From JACXVD01 sp020446665 (GTDB lineage: Bacteria > Pseudomonadota > Alphaproteobacteria > Sphingomonadales > Sphingomonadaceae): 64,000 bases of DNA. The notes below the pieces were generated by a model. It was not told the origin of the DNA, made no database searches, and saw only the letters and a list, made by a program, of their open reading frames with translations. Position numbers and translations under genes: made by a program. Location of the stretch: NCBI GenBank assembly GCA_041396905.1, contig JAWKXQ010000004.1:81979-145978 (forward strand), given 5' to 3'. This document shows, in pieces, positions 1-8,488 of the stretch (position 1 is its first letter; each line of letters begins with the position of its first letter).

Positions 1-138
1 CTGCGCAATGCCGCGCGCGGCGGCTCCATCCCAGACATAGGCCGGATGGGCCAGCCAGTCGGCCTCTGCGGCAGGCGGCGGCGCGAGCCGTTCCAGCGCT
101 TCGGCTATGCGGGCGAGGGGGTCTCCCTGATCGGTCAT
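1..138 (-). CDS. DUF815-family ATP-binding protein, N-terminal fragment
   Basis: Only the first 46 codons are inside the window; the gene runs off the left edge. The ATG at 136-138 opens a frame with the segment DPLARIAEALERLAPPP followed by a HPAYVWDG motif. This resembles the start of alphaproteobacterial DUF815 P-loop ATPases, which have a short helical N-terminus before the AAA-like domain. The Walker motifs lie outside the window, so the call rests on N-terminal resemblance recalled from the family. It lies 9 bases downstream of the acyl-CoA dehydrogenase stop, on the same strand, so it could be its co-transcribed partner. Confidence 0.5.
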   Translation of the reverse strand, partial: MTDQGDPLARIAEALERLAPPPAAEADWLAHPAYVWDGAAARGIAQ

Positions 139-147
139 GTGTGAGCC

Positions 148-1893
148 TTAGCCCGCCAATTGCTCCGCGGAAAGCGTGTAAAGCAGGCTCGCTCCGGCGC
201 GGACCGACGCTTCCAGTCCGGCAGCTTCCGACACGATATGGGTCAGGAAGTACTCGGTGGTCACCGGCTTGGTTGCGGCAAGGGCAGGGGCTTCGCCAGA
301 GGCGACGGCGCGTTTTTGCAGGAGCAGCTGCCACCCGGCGACAGCGACGGCGCTCATGGTGCAGAAAGGCACGCTGGCGGCGAGGCGATCATCGAGGCTG
401 GCATCGCGGGCCATCCATTCTGCGAGATTTGCGCAAGTCGCAGCCAGCGCAGACAGGCCCGGCGCATCCGCCGCTGTATCTCTGGCCAGTTCTGCCATCA
501 GCTCGGAATAATCGGCCCCGCCGCTCAGCCCCAGCTTGCGTGTGACAAGGTCAGCCGCCTGAATCCCGTTCGTGCCTTCATAGATCGGTGCAATGCGGGC
601 ATCGCGATAATGCTGGGCCGCGCCGGTTTCCTCGATAAAGCCCATGCCGCCATGGATCTGCACGCCGATGCTGGTCACTTCGCAGCCAATATCGGTTCCC
701 CATGCTTTCAGCATTGGCACCAGCACGTCAGCCCGGCGACCGGCGGCCTCATCGCTCAATGTTCCTCGATCCACCAGGCCCGCCGTGTAATAGAGCAGTG
801 CCCGCGCGCCCTCTGTCAACGCTTTCATGCGCAGCAGCATCCGGCGCACATCGGGATGCTCGATGATCGCGACCGGGCTCTTGTCAGGCGATCCGGCCCG
901 GGCGGACTGCACGCGGTCCTGCGCGTAAGAGAGCGCTTGCTGCATCGCCCGCTCGCCTATCTGGACGCCCTGATTGCCGACACTGATGCGGGCATTGTTC
1001 ATCATCGTGAACATCGCCATCAAGCCGCGACTTTCCTGTCCGATCAATTCGCCGATACATTCGCCATTATCGCCATAGGCCATGACACAGGTCGGTGACG
1101 CATGAATGCCCAGCTTGTGTTCCAGGCTGACGCAGCGAAGATCGTTGCGTGCACCCAGCGAACCATCGGCATTCACATGGTATTTGGGCACGATGAAGAG
1201 CGAGATGCCGCGCGTGCCCTCTGGCGCGTCAGGCAGACGTGCGAGCACCAGATGAATGATGTTTTCCGACAGGTCGTGTTCGCCCCAGGTGATGAAGATC
1301 TTTTGCCCGGCAATGCGGTATTTCCCGGCATGTTCGCCATCCGTGATGGGCACAGCCGTGCTGCGCAAGGCACCGACATCGCTGCCCGCAGAGGATTCCG
1401 TCAGATTCATCGTACCTGACCATTCACCGCTTACCAGCCGTGGCAGATACAGCGCCTTCTGTTCGTCGCTGCCATGATGCTCGATCGCCTCGATCGCCCC
1501 GACTGACAGCATCGGCAGCAGATTGAATGCCATATTGGCCGTGCCGAGATTTTCCAGCACGTTGCAGGCCAGCGAAAAGGGCAGGCCCTGTCCGCCAAAG
1601 TCCGGCGAACCGGCAATCGCGTTCCAGCCTTGCTCGACATAGGAGCGATAGGCTTTGGCAAAGCCTTCGGGCAGGCGCACCGCGCCATCTTCCAGCCTCG
1701 CCCCCTGTTCATCACCAATCCGGTTGAGCGGCGCCCATTCCCCGCTGGAATAAGCGCCAATCCCCTCCACAATGGCATCGACCATATCTGCCTCCGCAGC
1801 AGCAAAGCGTTCGCTCTGGGCAAGTTCAGCAATTCCGGCATTGACCTTCAAGGCAAGCATCTGGTCCTGAGTGGCGGGAGTGAAGGATGACAT
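148..1893 (-). CDS. acyl-CoA dehydrogenase (long, DmdC-like subfamily)
   Basis: A 581-residue flavoenzyme predicted to oxidise an acyl-CoA thioester to the trans-2-enoyl-CoA, passing electrons to ETF. The extended length (about 580 rather than 380-400 residues) and the C-terminal helical extension fit the subfamily that includes 3-methylmercaptopropionyl-CoA dehydrogenases. The likely catalytic Glu is in IYEGTNGIQ, near residue 439; the FAD/substrate segment MNLTESSAGSDVG is near residue 165-175. I chose the ATG at 1891-1893 because GAGAGGAA lies just upstream; the frame stays open 24 codons further but those codons do not look conserved. The exact substrate cannot be read from sequence. The end of an etfA gene is present at the right edge of the window. 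Confidence 0.88.
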   Translation of the reverse strand: MSSFTPATQDQMLALKVNAGIAELAQSERFAAAEADMVDAIVEGIGAYSSGEWAPLNRIGDEQGARLEDGAVRLPEGFAKAYRSYVEQGWNAIAGSPDFGGQGLPFSLACNVLENLGTANMAFNLLPMLSVGAIEAIEHHGSDEQKALYLPRLVSGEWSGTMNLTESSAGSDVGALRSTAVPITDGEHAGKYRIAGQKIFITWGEHDLSENIIHLVLARLPDAPEGTRGISLFIVPKYHVNADGSLGARNDLRCVSLEHKLGIHASPTCVMAYGDNGECIGELIGQESRGLMAMFTMMNNARISVGNQGVQIGERAMQQALSYAQDRVQSARAGSPDKSPVAIIEHPDVRRMLLRMKALTEGARALLYYTAGLVDRGTLSDEAAGRRADVLVPMLKAWGTDIGCEVTSIGVQIHGGMGFIEETGAAQHYRDARIAPIYEGTNGIQAADLVTRKLGLSGGADYSELMAELARDTAADAPGLSALAATCANLAEWMARDASLDDRLAASVPFCTMSAVAVAGWQLLLQKRAVASGEAPALAATKPVTTEYFLTHIVSEAAGLEASVRAGASLLYTLSAEQLAG

Positions 1894-1954
1894 GGATGCG
1901 TTCCTCTCGCATGAAGAGCTTGGCTTTCTGCGGCTTCCCATATAGCGCCGCGCC

Positions 1955-2899
1955 ATGACCGGCAAGAACGCTACGGAAAGGCTATCAGCCGATGCGCAGG
2001 GGATTGCGCACGCAGCAGCGATTCTGGCTCAGGGCGGTCTCGTGGCAGTGCCGACCGAGACGGTTTATGGCCTTGCGGCTCCGGCTGACAGCGCAGACGC
2101 AGTGGCTGCCATCTATCGCGCCAAGGGGCGGCCTGATTTCAATCCGCTGATCGTCCATGTGGCAGAGCTGGAGCAGGCCGAAGCGCTTGCCCGGCTGGAT
2201 ATGCGTGCGCGGGATCTGGCGGCACGTTTCTGGCCCGGGCCGCTGACACTGGTGCTCCCGCTTGCACCGGATGCGCCGGTTGCAGCGGCGGTCACTGCCG
2301 GGCTGCCGACCATTGCCCTGCGAATGCCCGCCCATCCGGTGATGCGGGCAGTGTTGCAGCAATTGGGCAAACCGCTTGCGGCACCGTCAGCCAATCGCAG
2401 TGGGGCGGTCAGCCCGACCAGCGCAGACCATGTTCTGGCAACGCTGGACGGGCGCATCGCGGCGGTGCTGGATGGGGGCGAATGTGCAGCCGGGCTGGAA
2501 TCGACCATTGCCGCGCTGCGCCCGGACGGCAGCTGGCAATTGCTTCGCCATGGGCCGGTGACAGAGGGCCAACTCTCTGAAATTCTTGGCGAAGCGGTTG
2601 AAGTCAAGACGCAAGCCGTGGAGGCCCCCGGCCAGCTGGCGCAGCATTATTCGCCGGGCAAGCCGCTGCGGCTGGATGCCGTTACGGCGGCAGAGGGCGA
2701 ATTCCTGATCGGTTTTGGCGAGGTGGCGGGGAATTGCACCCTGTCAGCCTGCGGCGATTTGGCCGAGGCGGCGGCGCGGCTTTATGCCTGCCTGCATGAA
2801 GCGGGCGCATCACCTGCACGGCGCATCGCGGTTGCGCCGGTGCCTGATCACGGGATTGGCGCAGCGATCAATGACCGTTTGCGGCGCGCAGCAGCCTGA
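1955..2899 (+). CDS. tsaC: L-threonylcarbamoyladenylate synthase (TsaC/Sua5 type)
   Basis: A 314-residue protein that makes threonylcarbamoyl-AMP from threonine, bicarbonate and ATP, the first step of t6A37 tRNA modification. The YrdC fold runs over about residues 15-200, with the family's PTETVYGLA motif, a KGRPDFNPLIVHV segment and APSANRSGAVSPT. A further 110 residues containing the APGQLAQHYSPG linker form the Sua5 domain, so this is the long Sua5 form rather than the short TsaC. It is divergent from the acyl-CoA dehydrogenase with 61 bases between starts and abuts the convergent lipoprotein gene with no gap. Confidence 0.93.
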   Translation: MTGKNATERLSADAQGIAHAAAILAQGGLVAVPTETVYGLAAPADSADAVAAIYRAKGRPDFNPLIVHVAELEQAEALARLDMRARDLAARFWPGPLTLVLPLAPDAPVAAAVTAGLPTIALRMPAHPVMRAVLQQLGKPLAAPSANRSGAVSPTSADHVLATLDGRIAAVLDGGECAAGLESTIAALRPDGSWQLLRHGPVTEGQLSEILGEAVEVKTQAVEAPGQLAQHYSPGKPLRLDAVTAAEGEFLIGFGEVAGNCTLSACGDLAEAAARLYACLHEAGASPARRIAVAPVPDHGIGAAINDRLRRAAA

Positions 2900-3232
2900 T
2901 CAATCTGCAGCTGGCGGGGCCGGGAGCTGGCGCAGGACCAGCTGCAGCTCGGCATAAGTCCCTTGCGCTACGCGGCAGGCGCGGTGGTCACCATCGAGGC
3001 AATCCTGCTGTTCGCGCTGGTATTGGCGCTCGAGCTTGCCCGCGCGCTCCTCCAGCTTGCGCAATTCACGCCCGCGCTTTTCATCGCGTTCAGACTGGCT
3101 GGTTGTGGCAAGGTCAACGGCCTTGCCCGCGACCCTGACGGGAGCTGTTGCCACATTGACGGCGGTCCGCGCCACACAACCGCCAAGCGCGAGGGCAAGA
3201 ATCGGGAAAGTCAGCAAGGCAATACCGCGCAT
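2900..3232 (-). CDS. small conserved lipoprotein of unknown function
   Basis: A 110-residue exported lipoprotein. The N-terminus has a charged start, a hydrophobic stretch and an LGGC lipobox (Cys near residue 19), so it should be lipidated and sit in the envelope. The mature part reads TAVNVATAPVRVAGKAVDLATTSQSE, then a charged, probably coiled-coil, segment rich in Arg, Glu and Gln, with two Cys in the C-terminal third. Proteins with this pattern recur in sphingomonads without known function. The ATG at 3230-3232 is preceded by AAGGAGA; the frame extends upstream but that part is antisense-like sequence within the neighbouring gene. No function can be assigned. Confidence 0.75.
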   Translation of the reverse strand: MRGIALLTFPILALALGGCVARTAVNVATAPVRVAGKAVDLATTSQSERDEKRGRELRKLEERAGKLERQYQREQQDCLDGDHRACRVAQGTYAELQLVLRQLPAPPAAD

Positions 3233-3287
3233 GGAGGGATCTCCTTCCATGCGCGGCATAGCACGAATCGATGGCCCAGACGTGAAC

Positions 3288-4094
3288 CTATTCGTCGGCG
3301 GCTTCTTCGGCGGCGTCGCCCTTTGGCTCTGCGTCAGAGGTTCCGGCTTCGGGAGCAGTCGCCTGGCAGCGGACCTTGCCAGAACCCATGGAGCTGACTT
3401 CACAGGTGGCATTACCGGTGATGTTGACGTCGCCGGAACCCATGATGCTGGCTTCCACCTTGCCATCTGATGCAAAATCGGCACTGCCGGAACCGGCGAT
3501 AGTGATTTCCGCACTATCTGCCTTCAACCCGGCCATCTTGCCGCTGCCAGAACCGGCAATGGTCAGCTCGAGCGCCTTGGCAGTGCCTGCAGCCATGAAA
3601 GTGCCGGAACCGGCAATGGTGACTTCCAGCTTCTCTGCCGCGATGGCGCTGGCGCTGGCTTCACCGCTGCCCGCGATGGTCACGCTGGCCTGGTCGGCCA
3701 TGGATTGAGCGGAAATCTTGCCAGACCCGGCGAGGACAATCGCTTTGGGTGCAGGCATGGTCACGCGTATTGTGGCAGTGCCCTTGTCCTTCCAATTGCC
3801 CTTCTCACGCATGATACCCAGCGTGCCGTCTTCCAGCGTGAAGCGCAGTTTCTCGGTGACTGCGGGATCGCCTTCGACATCAATCGCCAGCGCATCACCA
3901 TCGCTGATGACCACCTGATCCGGGCCGGCCAGCACCAGCTCGGTGGGTGGGTCGCCGCTCATGTCGAGCTTGGCCAGCGGCACACCTTCGCTGTCATTGA
4001 TCTTGATATCGAGATTGCTGTTGCAGCCACTCAGGCCGGCAGCCAGCACCAGCGCCGCCGCAGGGGCCACGCCTTTGATGATCTTGTGCAACAT
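3288..4094 (-). CDS. DUF2807 (GIN-domain) lipoprotein
   Basis: A 268-residue predicted lipoprotein with an LSGC lipobox near residue 24. Most of the chain is a run of short strands ending in AGSG or MGSG (at least six copies, spaced 15-20 residues apart), the hallmark of the DUF2807/GIN family, which is predicted to fold as a beta-helix. The C-terminus is acidic and low complexity. The start at ATG 4092-4094 has GGAGGAG upstream; an in-frame codon seven residues earlier lacks a site. Family members are exported and of unknown function. It lies downstream of carD but is separated from it by a strong terminator. Confidence 0.85.
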   Translation of the reverse strand: MLHKIIKGVAPAAALVLAAGLSGCNSNLDIKINDSEGVPLAKLDMSGDPPTELVLAGPDQVVISDGDALAIDVEGDPAVTEKLRFTLEDGTLGIMREKGNWKDKGTATIRVTMPAPKAIVLAGSGKISAQSMADQASVTIAGSGEASASAIAAEKLEVTIAGSGTFMAAGTAKALELTIAGSGSGKMAGLKADSAEITIAGSGSADFASDGKVEASIMGSGDVNITGNATCEVSSMGSGKVRCQATAPEAGTSDAEPKGDAAEEAADE

Positions 4095-4166
4095 GGGACA
4101 CTCCTCCACTTCCATCTGTATTGCTGATATAATACAGCATGGAGGATGTCACAAGGCGCGCAACAA

Positions 4167-4194
4167 AAAGGGCCGCCCGATCGGGCAGCCCTTT
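4167..4194 (-). terminator. rho-independent terminator of carD
   Basis: On the minus strand the arms AAAGGGCTGCCC and GGGCGGCCCTTT pair around a GATC loop with a single G:U, followed directly by TTTTTGTT. It sits about 30 bases after the carD stop and separates carD from the downstream lipoprotein gene. Confidence 0.9.
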
Positions 4195-4222
4195 GTCGAG
4201 TTCAGTCTGCCGTTTGCAGAAC

Positions 4223-4756
4223 TTACGCGTCTTCGGCGTTCTCGTAATATTGCGGAGCATGTTCGCGCAATACGGTGAGAATCTTCTCCAGCGCAGTCGG
4301 TTCATCCGTTTCTTCCATCGCCGCCAGTTCGCGGGCGAGGCGGCTGGAGGCCGCTTCGAAGATCTGCCGTTCGGAATAGCTCTGTTCAGGCTGGTCATCC
4401 GGGCGGAAAAGATCGCGGGTAACCTCTGCGATCAGCACGATTTCGCCGGAATTGATCTTGGCTTCATATTCCTGGGCACGGCGGCTCCACATGGTGCGCT
4501 TCACCTTGGGCTTGCCCTTCAGCGTGTCCATGGCTTCCTTCAGCGTCTTGTCGCTGGACAGCTTGCGCATGCCGATGGATTCCACCTTGTTGACCGGTAC
4601 CCGCAAGGTCATGCGCTCTTTTTCGAACCGCAGCACATAGAGCTCAAGCTGCATGCCGGCGATTTCTTCATTTTGCAGTTCGATCACACGGCCAACGCCA
4701 TGCTTGGGGTAAACAACATAATCGCCAACAACAAAGGCGGGGGCACTGCTTGCCAT
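4223..4756 (-). CDS. carD: CarD-family RNA polymerase-binding transcription factor
   Basis: A 177-residue protein with the CarD/CdnL layout: an N-terminal RNA-polymerase-interacting Tudor-like domain (GDYVVYPKHGVGRVIELQ, residues 11-28, then the VPVNKVESIGMRKL segment) followed by an all-helical DNA-binding domain. Members bind the RNAP beta subunit and stabilise open complexes at rRNA and housekeeping promoters; alphaproteobacterial CdnL ties transcription to growth. The ATG at 4754-4756 follows AAAGGAC. That ribosome site can pair with two upstream segments in a long leader (see the leader feature). The gene is monocistronic, with its own promoter and terminator. Confidence 0.93.
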   Translation of the reverse strand: MASSAPAFVVGDYVVYPKHGVGRVIELQNEEIAGMQLELYVLRFEKERMTLRVPVNKVESIGMRKLSSDKTLKEAMDTLKGKPKVKRTMWSRRAQEYEAKINSGEIVLIAEVTRDLFRPDDQPEQSYSERQIFEAASSRLARELAAMEETDEPTALEKILTVLREHAPQYYENAEDA

Positions 4757-4928
4757 GTAATGTCCTTTCGCAAAGGGGCGGGGGCCGCAAAAGGACAGTA
4801 AAGGAAGCTGCCGAACGCCCCGGTAAATGGTGCGTTCGCTGTGTCCTCTTCTGCCCTGTTGCTTGGTGGTCCTGCCTCTCTAGATCCAGCAGTGCGCCGG
4901 AAAGATTCGGCGCGCTTGTCATATTATA
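4757..4928 (-). promoter_or_regulatory. carD promoter and structured 5' leader
   Basis: This is most of the 298-base gap between carD and fdxA. On the minus strand a TATAAT box lies at 4923-4928, preceded by TG-type extended -10 bases, implying a leader of about 160 nucleotides. Within it are a 7-base-pair hairpin (4812-4818 with 4832-4838), a weaker GCGCCG/CGGCGC hairpin (4894-4913), and two alternative partners for the carD ribosome site AAAGGAC (4762-4768): the adjacent CCTTT (4772-4776) and a perfect seven-base complement at 4790-4796. No convincing -35 box is visible. The rest of the gap, up to 5054, holds only a short GCGC hairpin followed by T's (about 4962-4982, minus), possibly a weak fdxA terminator. 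Confidence 0.5.
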
Positions 4929-5054
4929 TAGCAGCTTCGTAACAAAATTTCCAGCCTGTTCGAAAAAGCGCACGAGTCAGCGCCCTGCATCGGTTGCAGG
5001 CTGCCACTCAAATCCACGATTTGCGTTACGCGCTGGGGGTGGCCCGAGAGCGGA

Positions 5055-5393
5055 TCAGTCGCCTTCGCCCGGTTCCGGCGAGAAATATTTGTCGAACTTG
5101 CCTTCCTGGCCCTTGAACTCGTCTGCTTCAGCAGGCGGTTCCTTCTGGCTGGTGATGTTCGGCCATTCGGCGGAATATTTGGTATTGATTTCCAGCCACT
5201 GTTCCAGCCCGCTTTCCGTGTCAGGCAGGATGGCTTCTGCCGGGCATTCCGGCTCACACACGCCGCAATCGATACATTCGCTGGGATTGATCACCAGCAT
5301 GTTTTCGCCTTCGTAAAAGCAATCGACCGGGCAGACCTCGACGCAGTCTGTATATTTGCATTTGATGCAGGCGTCGGTGACGACATAGGTCAT
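5055..5393 (-). CDS. fdxA: 7Fe ferredoxin FdxA
   Basis: A 112-residue FdxA-type ferredoxin with one [3Fe-4S] and one [4Fe-4S] cluster. Cys residues at 9, 12, 17, 21, 25, 40, 43, 46 and 50 give the CxxC, CxxxCP and CIDCGVCxxxCP signatures, and the C-terminal extension of about 50 residues is typical of the alphaproteobacterial form. It is a low-potential electron carrier in the cytoplasm; the partner is not evident here. Its ATG overlaps the stop of the S4-domain gene (ATGA), so the two are translationally coupled and belong to the helicase operon. Confidence 0.93.
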   Translation of the reverse strand: MTYVVTDACIKCKYTDCVEVCPVDCFYEGENMLVINPSECIDCGVCEPECPAEAILPDTESGLEQWLEINTKYSAEWPNITSQKEPPAEADEFKGQEGKFDKYFSPEPGEGD

Positions 5394-5698
5394 GGTAGTG
5401 CGTGTCCTTCGGTGTTGGTCTTTGGCGTTGCTATGGCGCTTTGTCCGCCCGCGTCAAGCACCCGATAGCAGCTTTGCGCTTCGCTGGCCGGTCCGCGCCG
5501 TAGCGGAAGCGCCAGCAATTCCATCACGATCACCCCTTTTCCCAGCGGCATGGTGAGCACATCACCCGCCATCACGCTCTGGCTGGCGCGCAGCACACGC
5601 TCGCCATTGCGGCGAATATGGCCCTGATCGACCATGGCATGAGCAAGTGACCGGCTGCGCGCAAAGCGCAAATAATAGAGCAAGCGATCAATCCGCAT
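5390..5698 (-). CDS. S4-domain RNA-binding protein (Hsp15-like)
   Basis: A 102-residue protein whose first 60 residues are an S4 RNA-binding fold: MRIDRLLYYLRFARSRS, then VDQGHIRRNGERV and the GDVLTMPLG strand. The family includes the ribosome-associated heat-shock protein Hsp15 and related small S4 proteins that handle stalled 50S-peptidyl-tRNA complexes. I chose the ATG at 5696-5698 since the S4 fold begins there; the open frame further upstream lies inside the helicase gene. It is 28 bases downstream of the helicase stop and overlaps the fdxA start. Confidence 0.82.
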   Translation of the reverse strand: MRIDRLLYYLRFARSRSLAHAMVDQGHIRRNGERVLRASQSVMAGDVLTMPLGKGVIVMELLALPLRRGPASEAQSCYRVLDAGGQSAIATPKTNTEGHALP

Positions 5699-5726
5699 TG
5701 CCCCGGCTGCCACCGTCAGATCCGTC

Positions 5727-8363
5727 TCACTTGAGGAGATCGGCCAGCCCGGCAAAGGCCTTGCCCGTCGCGGGCCCGGCTGCCGATTCGGGTTTGCGTG
5801 GGGGCTTTGCTCCCTTGCGGGGGCCCTTCGGCCCGTGCCGGTCTGGCCTGGGGCCACCAGCCCGCTCCGCCTTGCGCCGCGAAGGCCGCCATTCCCATCT
5901 GTCGGGCATGGGGGGGCCGAACATGGCTTCCGCCAGCGGGCGTGCACGTTGAACGCGGAACCCGGCAGCCCCGAGCAGACGCTGGTAATTCTCTTCCGTC
6001 AGCCCGGTGGAGACTGCCAGGGCCGAACTCATCGCGAAATGCCTGCCATTCGCTTTGGACCGTGCATCGTGAACCGCCCGGAGCAATTTCTCCGCGATGT
6101 CGATCCGCACGAACTGGTCGCCTGCGGGCCGATAGCCGGACGGCAACTTGCCTTCCCCCGGCAGAACCGCCCGCATCGCCGGCTCAAGCGGGCGCTTGTC
6201 AGCACCAATCGCATGCAGCAACTGGCGCGGCGCAGGCTTCAGCATATCGCGCGCGAAAATGTCGAGCGCGCCGAAATTCACGCCCAGTTTGCGCAGGAAG
6301 GGGCGCATTTCCTTGGGCAAATGTTCCAGCCCGGCCCTTTCGCGGCTGACATAACCCAGCCCATCGACCAGCGTCAGCAGCAAGGCGCGGGCCTGCGACC
6401 CGGCTTCAGGGTCGCGTGCGGCCTCGGTCAGTTTGCGCAGCGGGGCCAGCGGTTCGAGCTGTTTCGCCAGCCAGCCAGCCAGCGCGGCAAGGAATTCTGC
6501 ACGCTCCATCTCGGGAATCAGGCTCAGCTCCCGCTCTGCGACAAGGCGCGGCTCGCTCACTTCGCGATCAGTCTCCAGCCTGGCCAGAACCCGTCCTTCC
6601 CAATGGATCGCGCCGCGCTCCAGAGTCACGGTCTCGAACCCGCTTTCTGCAAGGGCGCGGGCGCGCTTTGCCAGCAGGCCGGGCAAGGCCTTCTCCCCCG
6701 CAGACAGCAACATCTTGCGGTCTGCATGATTGGCCTGGTGATCCACGGTGAAATGGAACCCCTGCACCGCGCCGATCACTTCACCTTCCACGCTGACCAC
6801 GCCATCATCGCCCAGTTCCACGGGCAATAGCGACGCATCCTGTCCCAAAGCTTTCATCAGGATCGCTGTCCTCCTGTTCACGAAACGCTCGGTCAGGCGC
6901 GCATGGAGCGCATCGGAGAGCTTCGCTTCCACTGCCCGTGCCCGGGCAGCCATTTCATCACGCGCCAGCACCCAATCGGGCCGCTGGCAAATATAGGCCC
7001 AAGTCCGGATCGCCGCGATCCGGCCCTGCAGCGTATCAATGCCGCCTTGCATATTGTCCAGTTCCGCAATGCGGGCAGCGGCGAAATCCGCGCCGATGTG
7101 GCCTTGTTGCAAGTCTTGCCACAACCGCGCCACGAAACGGGCATGCATTTCCACCCCTTGCTGGCGGAAATCCGGGAGCGAGCAGGCTTCCCAGAATCGT
7201 CGCACCAGCGCCGCCCCGCGCACGTCATGGATCAGCGGCGTATCCGCCAGCCTGCGCAAGACAGCCAGGTCTATTGCCTCGGGCGCTGCGGCCAGCCCCG
7301 GCTCCCCCGGCGGGGCGGCCAGATCATCAATCAGCAGGCTGACGGACTCAAAGCGCGGCTCGGCCTCGCGCCAGAACAACTTTGTCAGCGGCGCAAAGCG
7401 ATGTTCCTCGATCGCATAAATCTCGTCTTCCGTGAATTCCGGCGCCTCACGTCCGGCTCCGCCTATGCCGGACAGAGTGCCAAAACTGCCATCGCGCTGA
7501 TGCCGCCCGGCGCGCCCGGCAATCTGCGCCATCTCCGCCGGATGCAGCCGCCTTTTGCGCCGCCCGTCAAATTTTTCCAACGCGGCAAAGGCGACATGGC
7601 CGACATCGAGATTGAGCCCCATGCCGATCGCGTCAGTCGCGACGATGTAATCGACTTCGCCTGACTGAAAGAGTTCGACCTGCTTGTTGCGCGTCTCCGG
7701 GCTGAGCGCGCCCATCACCACTGCCGCCCCTCCGCGAAAGCGCCGCAGCATTTCCGCCACTGCATAGACCTGCTCGGTGGAGAAGGCGACCACTGCGCTG
7801 CGCGGCGGCAGGCGTGATAATTTGCGCGTGCCCGCATGGGTCAGCGTGGAAAAGCGCGGACGGCCGATGATCTCGGCTTTGGGAAGCAATTGCCGCACCA
7901 GCGGCTCCAGCGTGGCGGAACCCAGCAGCATGGTCTCTTCCCGTCCGCGCGCATGCAGCAGGCGGTCCGTGAAAATATGCCCCCGTTCAGGGTCTGCGCC
8001 GATCTGCGCTTCATCCAGCGCGATAAAGGCCAGCTTGCCCGCATCTCGCGGCATCGCTTCGGCGGTGCACAGGAAATAGCGCGCATCAGGCGGCTCGATC
8101 CGCTCTTCCCCGGTGATCAGCGCGACTTGCTTCTCACCCTTGATCGCCACCACCCGGTCATAGACTTCGCGCGCCAGCAATCGCAGCGGGAAGCCGATGG
8201 CTCCGCTCGAATGGCCGCACATCCGCTCGATGGCGAGATGGGTCTTGCCGGTATTGGTCGGCCCAAGGACCGCCTTGATCGCATTGTCGCTCACGCGGCA
8301 GTGATGGCATTGCTGGCAGGGCGATTCAATCGGGCCATCCACAGTTGAAACGCCTTGCCGCAT
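5727..8363 (-). CDS. Suv3-like superfamily II helicase
   Basis: A protein of up to 878 residues with the Suv3/Ski2-type RNA helicase core: motif I GPTNTGKTHLA near residue 33-43, the DExH-box variant LDEAQIG, the SAT-like LLGSATL motif, and motif VI GRAGRHQRDG. The C-terminal half is helical with a basic Pro/Lys tail. Mitochondrial Suv3 unwinds RNA for decay; bacterial homologues are widespread in Alphaproteobacteria but little studied. The start is uncertain: the ATG at 8361-8363 has no clear ribosome site, and a GTG at 8292-8294 (VSDNAIKAVLG) begins nearer the conserved core. It is first in an operon with the S4 protein and fdxA. A CtrA box lies 23 bases upstream of the ATG, between it and the divergent M23 gene. 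Confidence 0.85.
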   Translation of the reverse strand: MRQGVSTVDGPIESPCQQCHHCRVSDNAIKAVLGPTNTGKTHLAIERMCGHSSGAIGFPLRLLAREVYDRVVAIKGEKQVALITGEERIEPPDARYFLCTAEAMPRDAGKLAFIALDEAQIGADPERGHIFTDRLLHARGREETMLLGSATLEPLVRQLLPKAEIIGRPRFSTLTHAGTRKLSRLPPRSAVVAFSTEQVYAVAEMLRRFRGGAAVVMGALSPETRNKQVELFQSGEVDYIVATDAIGMGLNLDVGHVAFAALEKFDGRRKRRLHPAEMAQIAGRAGRHQRDGSFGTLSGIGGAGREAPEFTEDEIYAIEEHRFAPLTKLFWREAEPRFESVSLLIDDLAAPPGEPGLAAAPEAIDLAVLRRLADTPLIHDVRGAALVRRFWEACSLPDFRQQGVEMHARFVARLWQDLQQGHIGADFAAARIAELDNMQGGIDTLQGRIAAIRTWAYICQRPDWVLARDEMAARARAVEAKLSDALHARLTERFVNRRTAILMKALGQDASLLPVELGDDGVVSVEGEVIGAVQGFHFTVDHQANHADRKMLLSAGEKALPGLLAKRARALAESGFETVTLERGAIHWEGRVLARLETDREVSEPRLVAERELSLIPEMERAEFLAALAGWLAKQLEPLAPLRKLTEAARDPEAGSQARALLLTLVDGLGYVSRERAGLEHLPKEMRPFLRKLGVNFGALDIFARDMLKPAPRQLLHAIGADKRPLEPAMRAVLPGEGKLPSGYRPAGDQFVRIDIAEKLLRAVHDARSKANGRHFAMSSALAVSTGLTEENYQRLLGAAGFRVQRARPLAEAMFGPPMPDRWEWRPSRRKAERAGGPRPDRHGPKGPRKGAKPPRKPESAAGPATGKAFAGLADLLK

Positions 8364-8385
8364 GGCGGAGTCGGATCGTCGCGGT

Positions 8386-8401
8386 TTAAGTCGGTGTTAA
8401 C
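8386..8401 (+). promoter_or_regulatory. CtrA-binding site (TTAA-N7-TTAAC)
   Basis: The sequence TTAA GTCGGTG TTAAC is an exact match to the consensus of the alphaproteobacterial cell-cycle regulator CtrA. It lies in the 125-base gap between divergent genes, 88 bases upstream of the M23 peptidase GTG and 23 bases upstream of the helicase ATG. A GANTC methylation site (GAGTC) lies about 15 bases to its left. Binding is inferred, not shown. Confidence 0.65.
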
Positions 8402-8488
8402 TTCAATCAGGCACAGTTTTTCGGCATTGGAGGCCTGCGGGTCGGGTCTTGCGCGAATGAACTGGCAGGGCCGCAAAAGGAGATCGTT

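Noticed and set aside
1894..1965. N-terminal extension of the acyl-CoA dehydrogenase
   Set aside because: Cys/Ser/Arg-rich, no ribosome site, and overlaps the tsaC start.
8294..8363. CxxCxxC at the helicase N-terminus as a zinc site
   Set aside because: Lies before the conserved core and may be upstream of the true GTG start.
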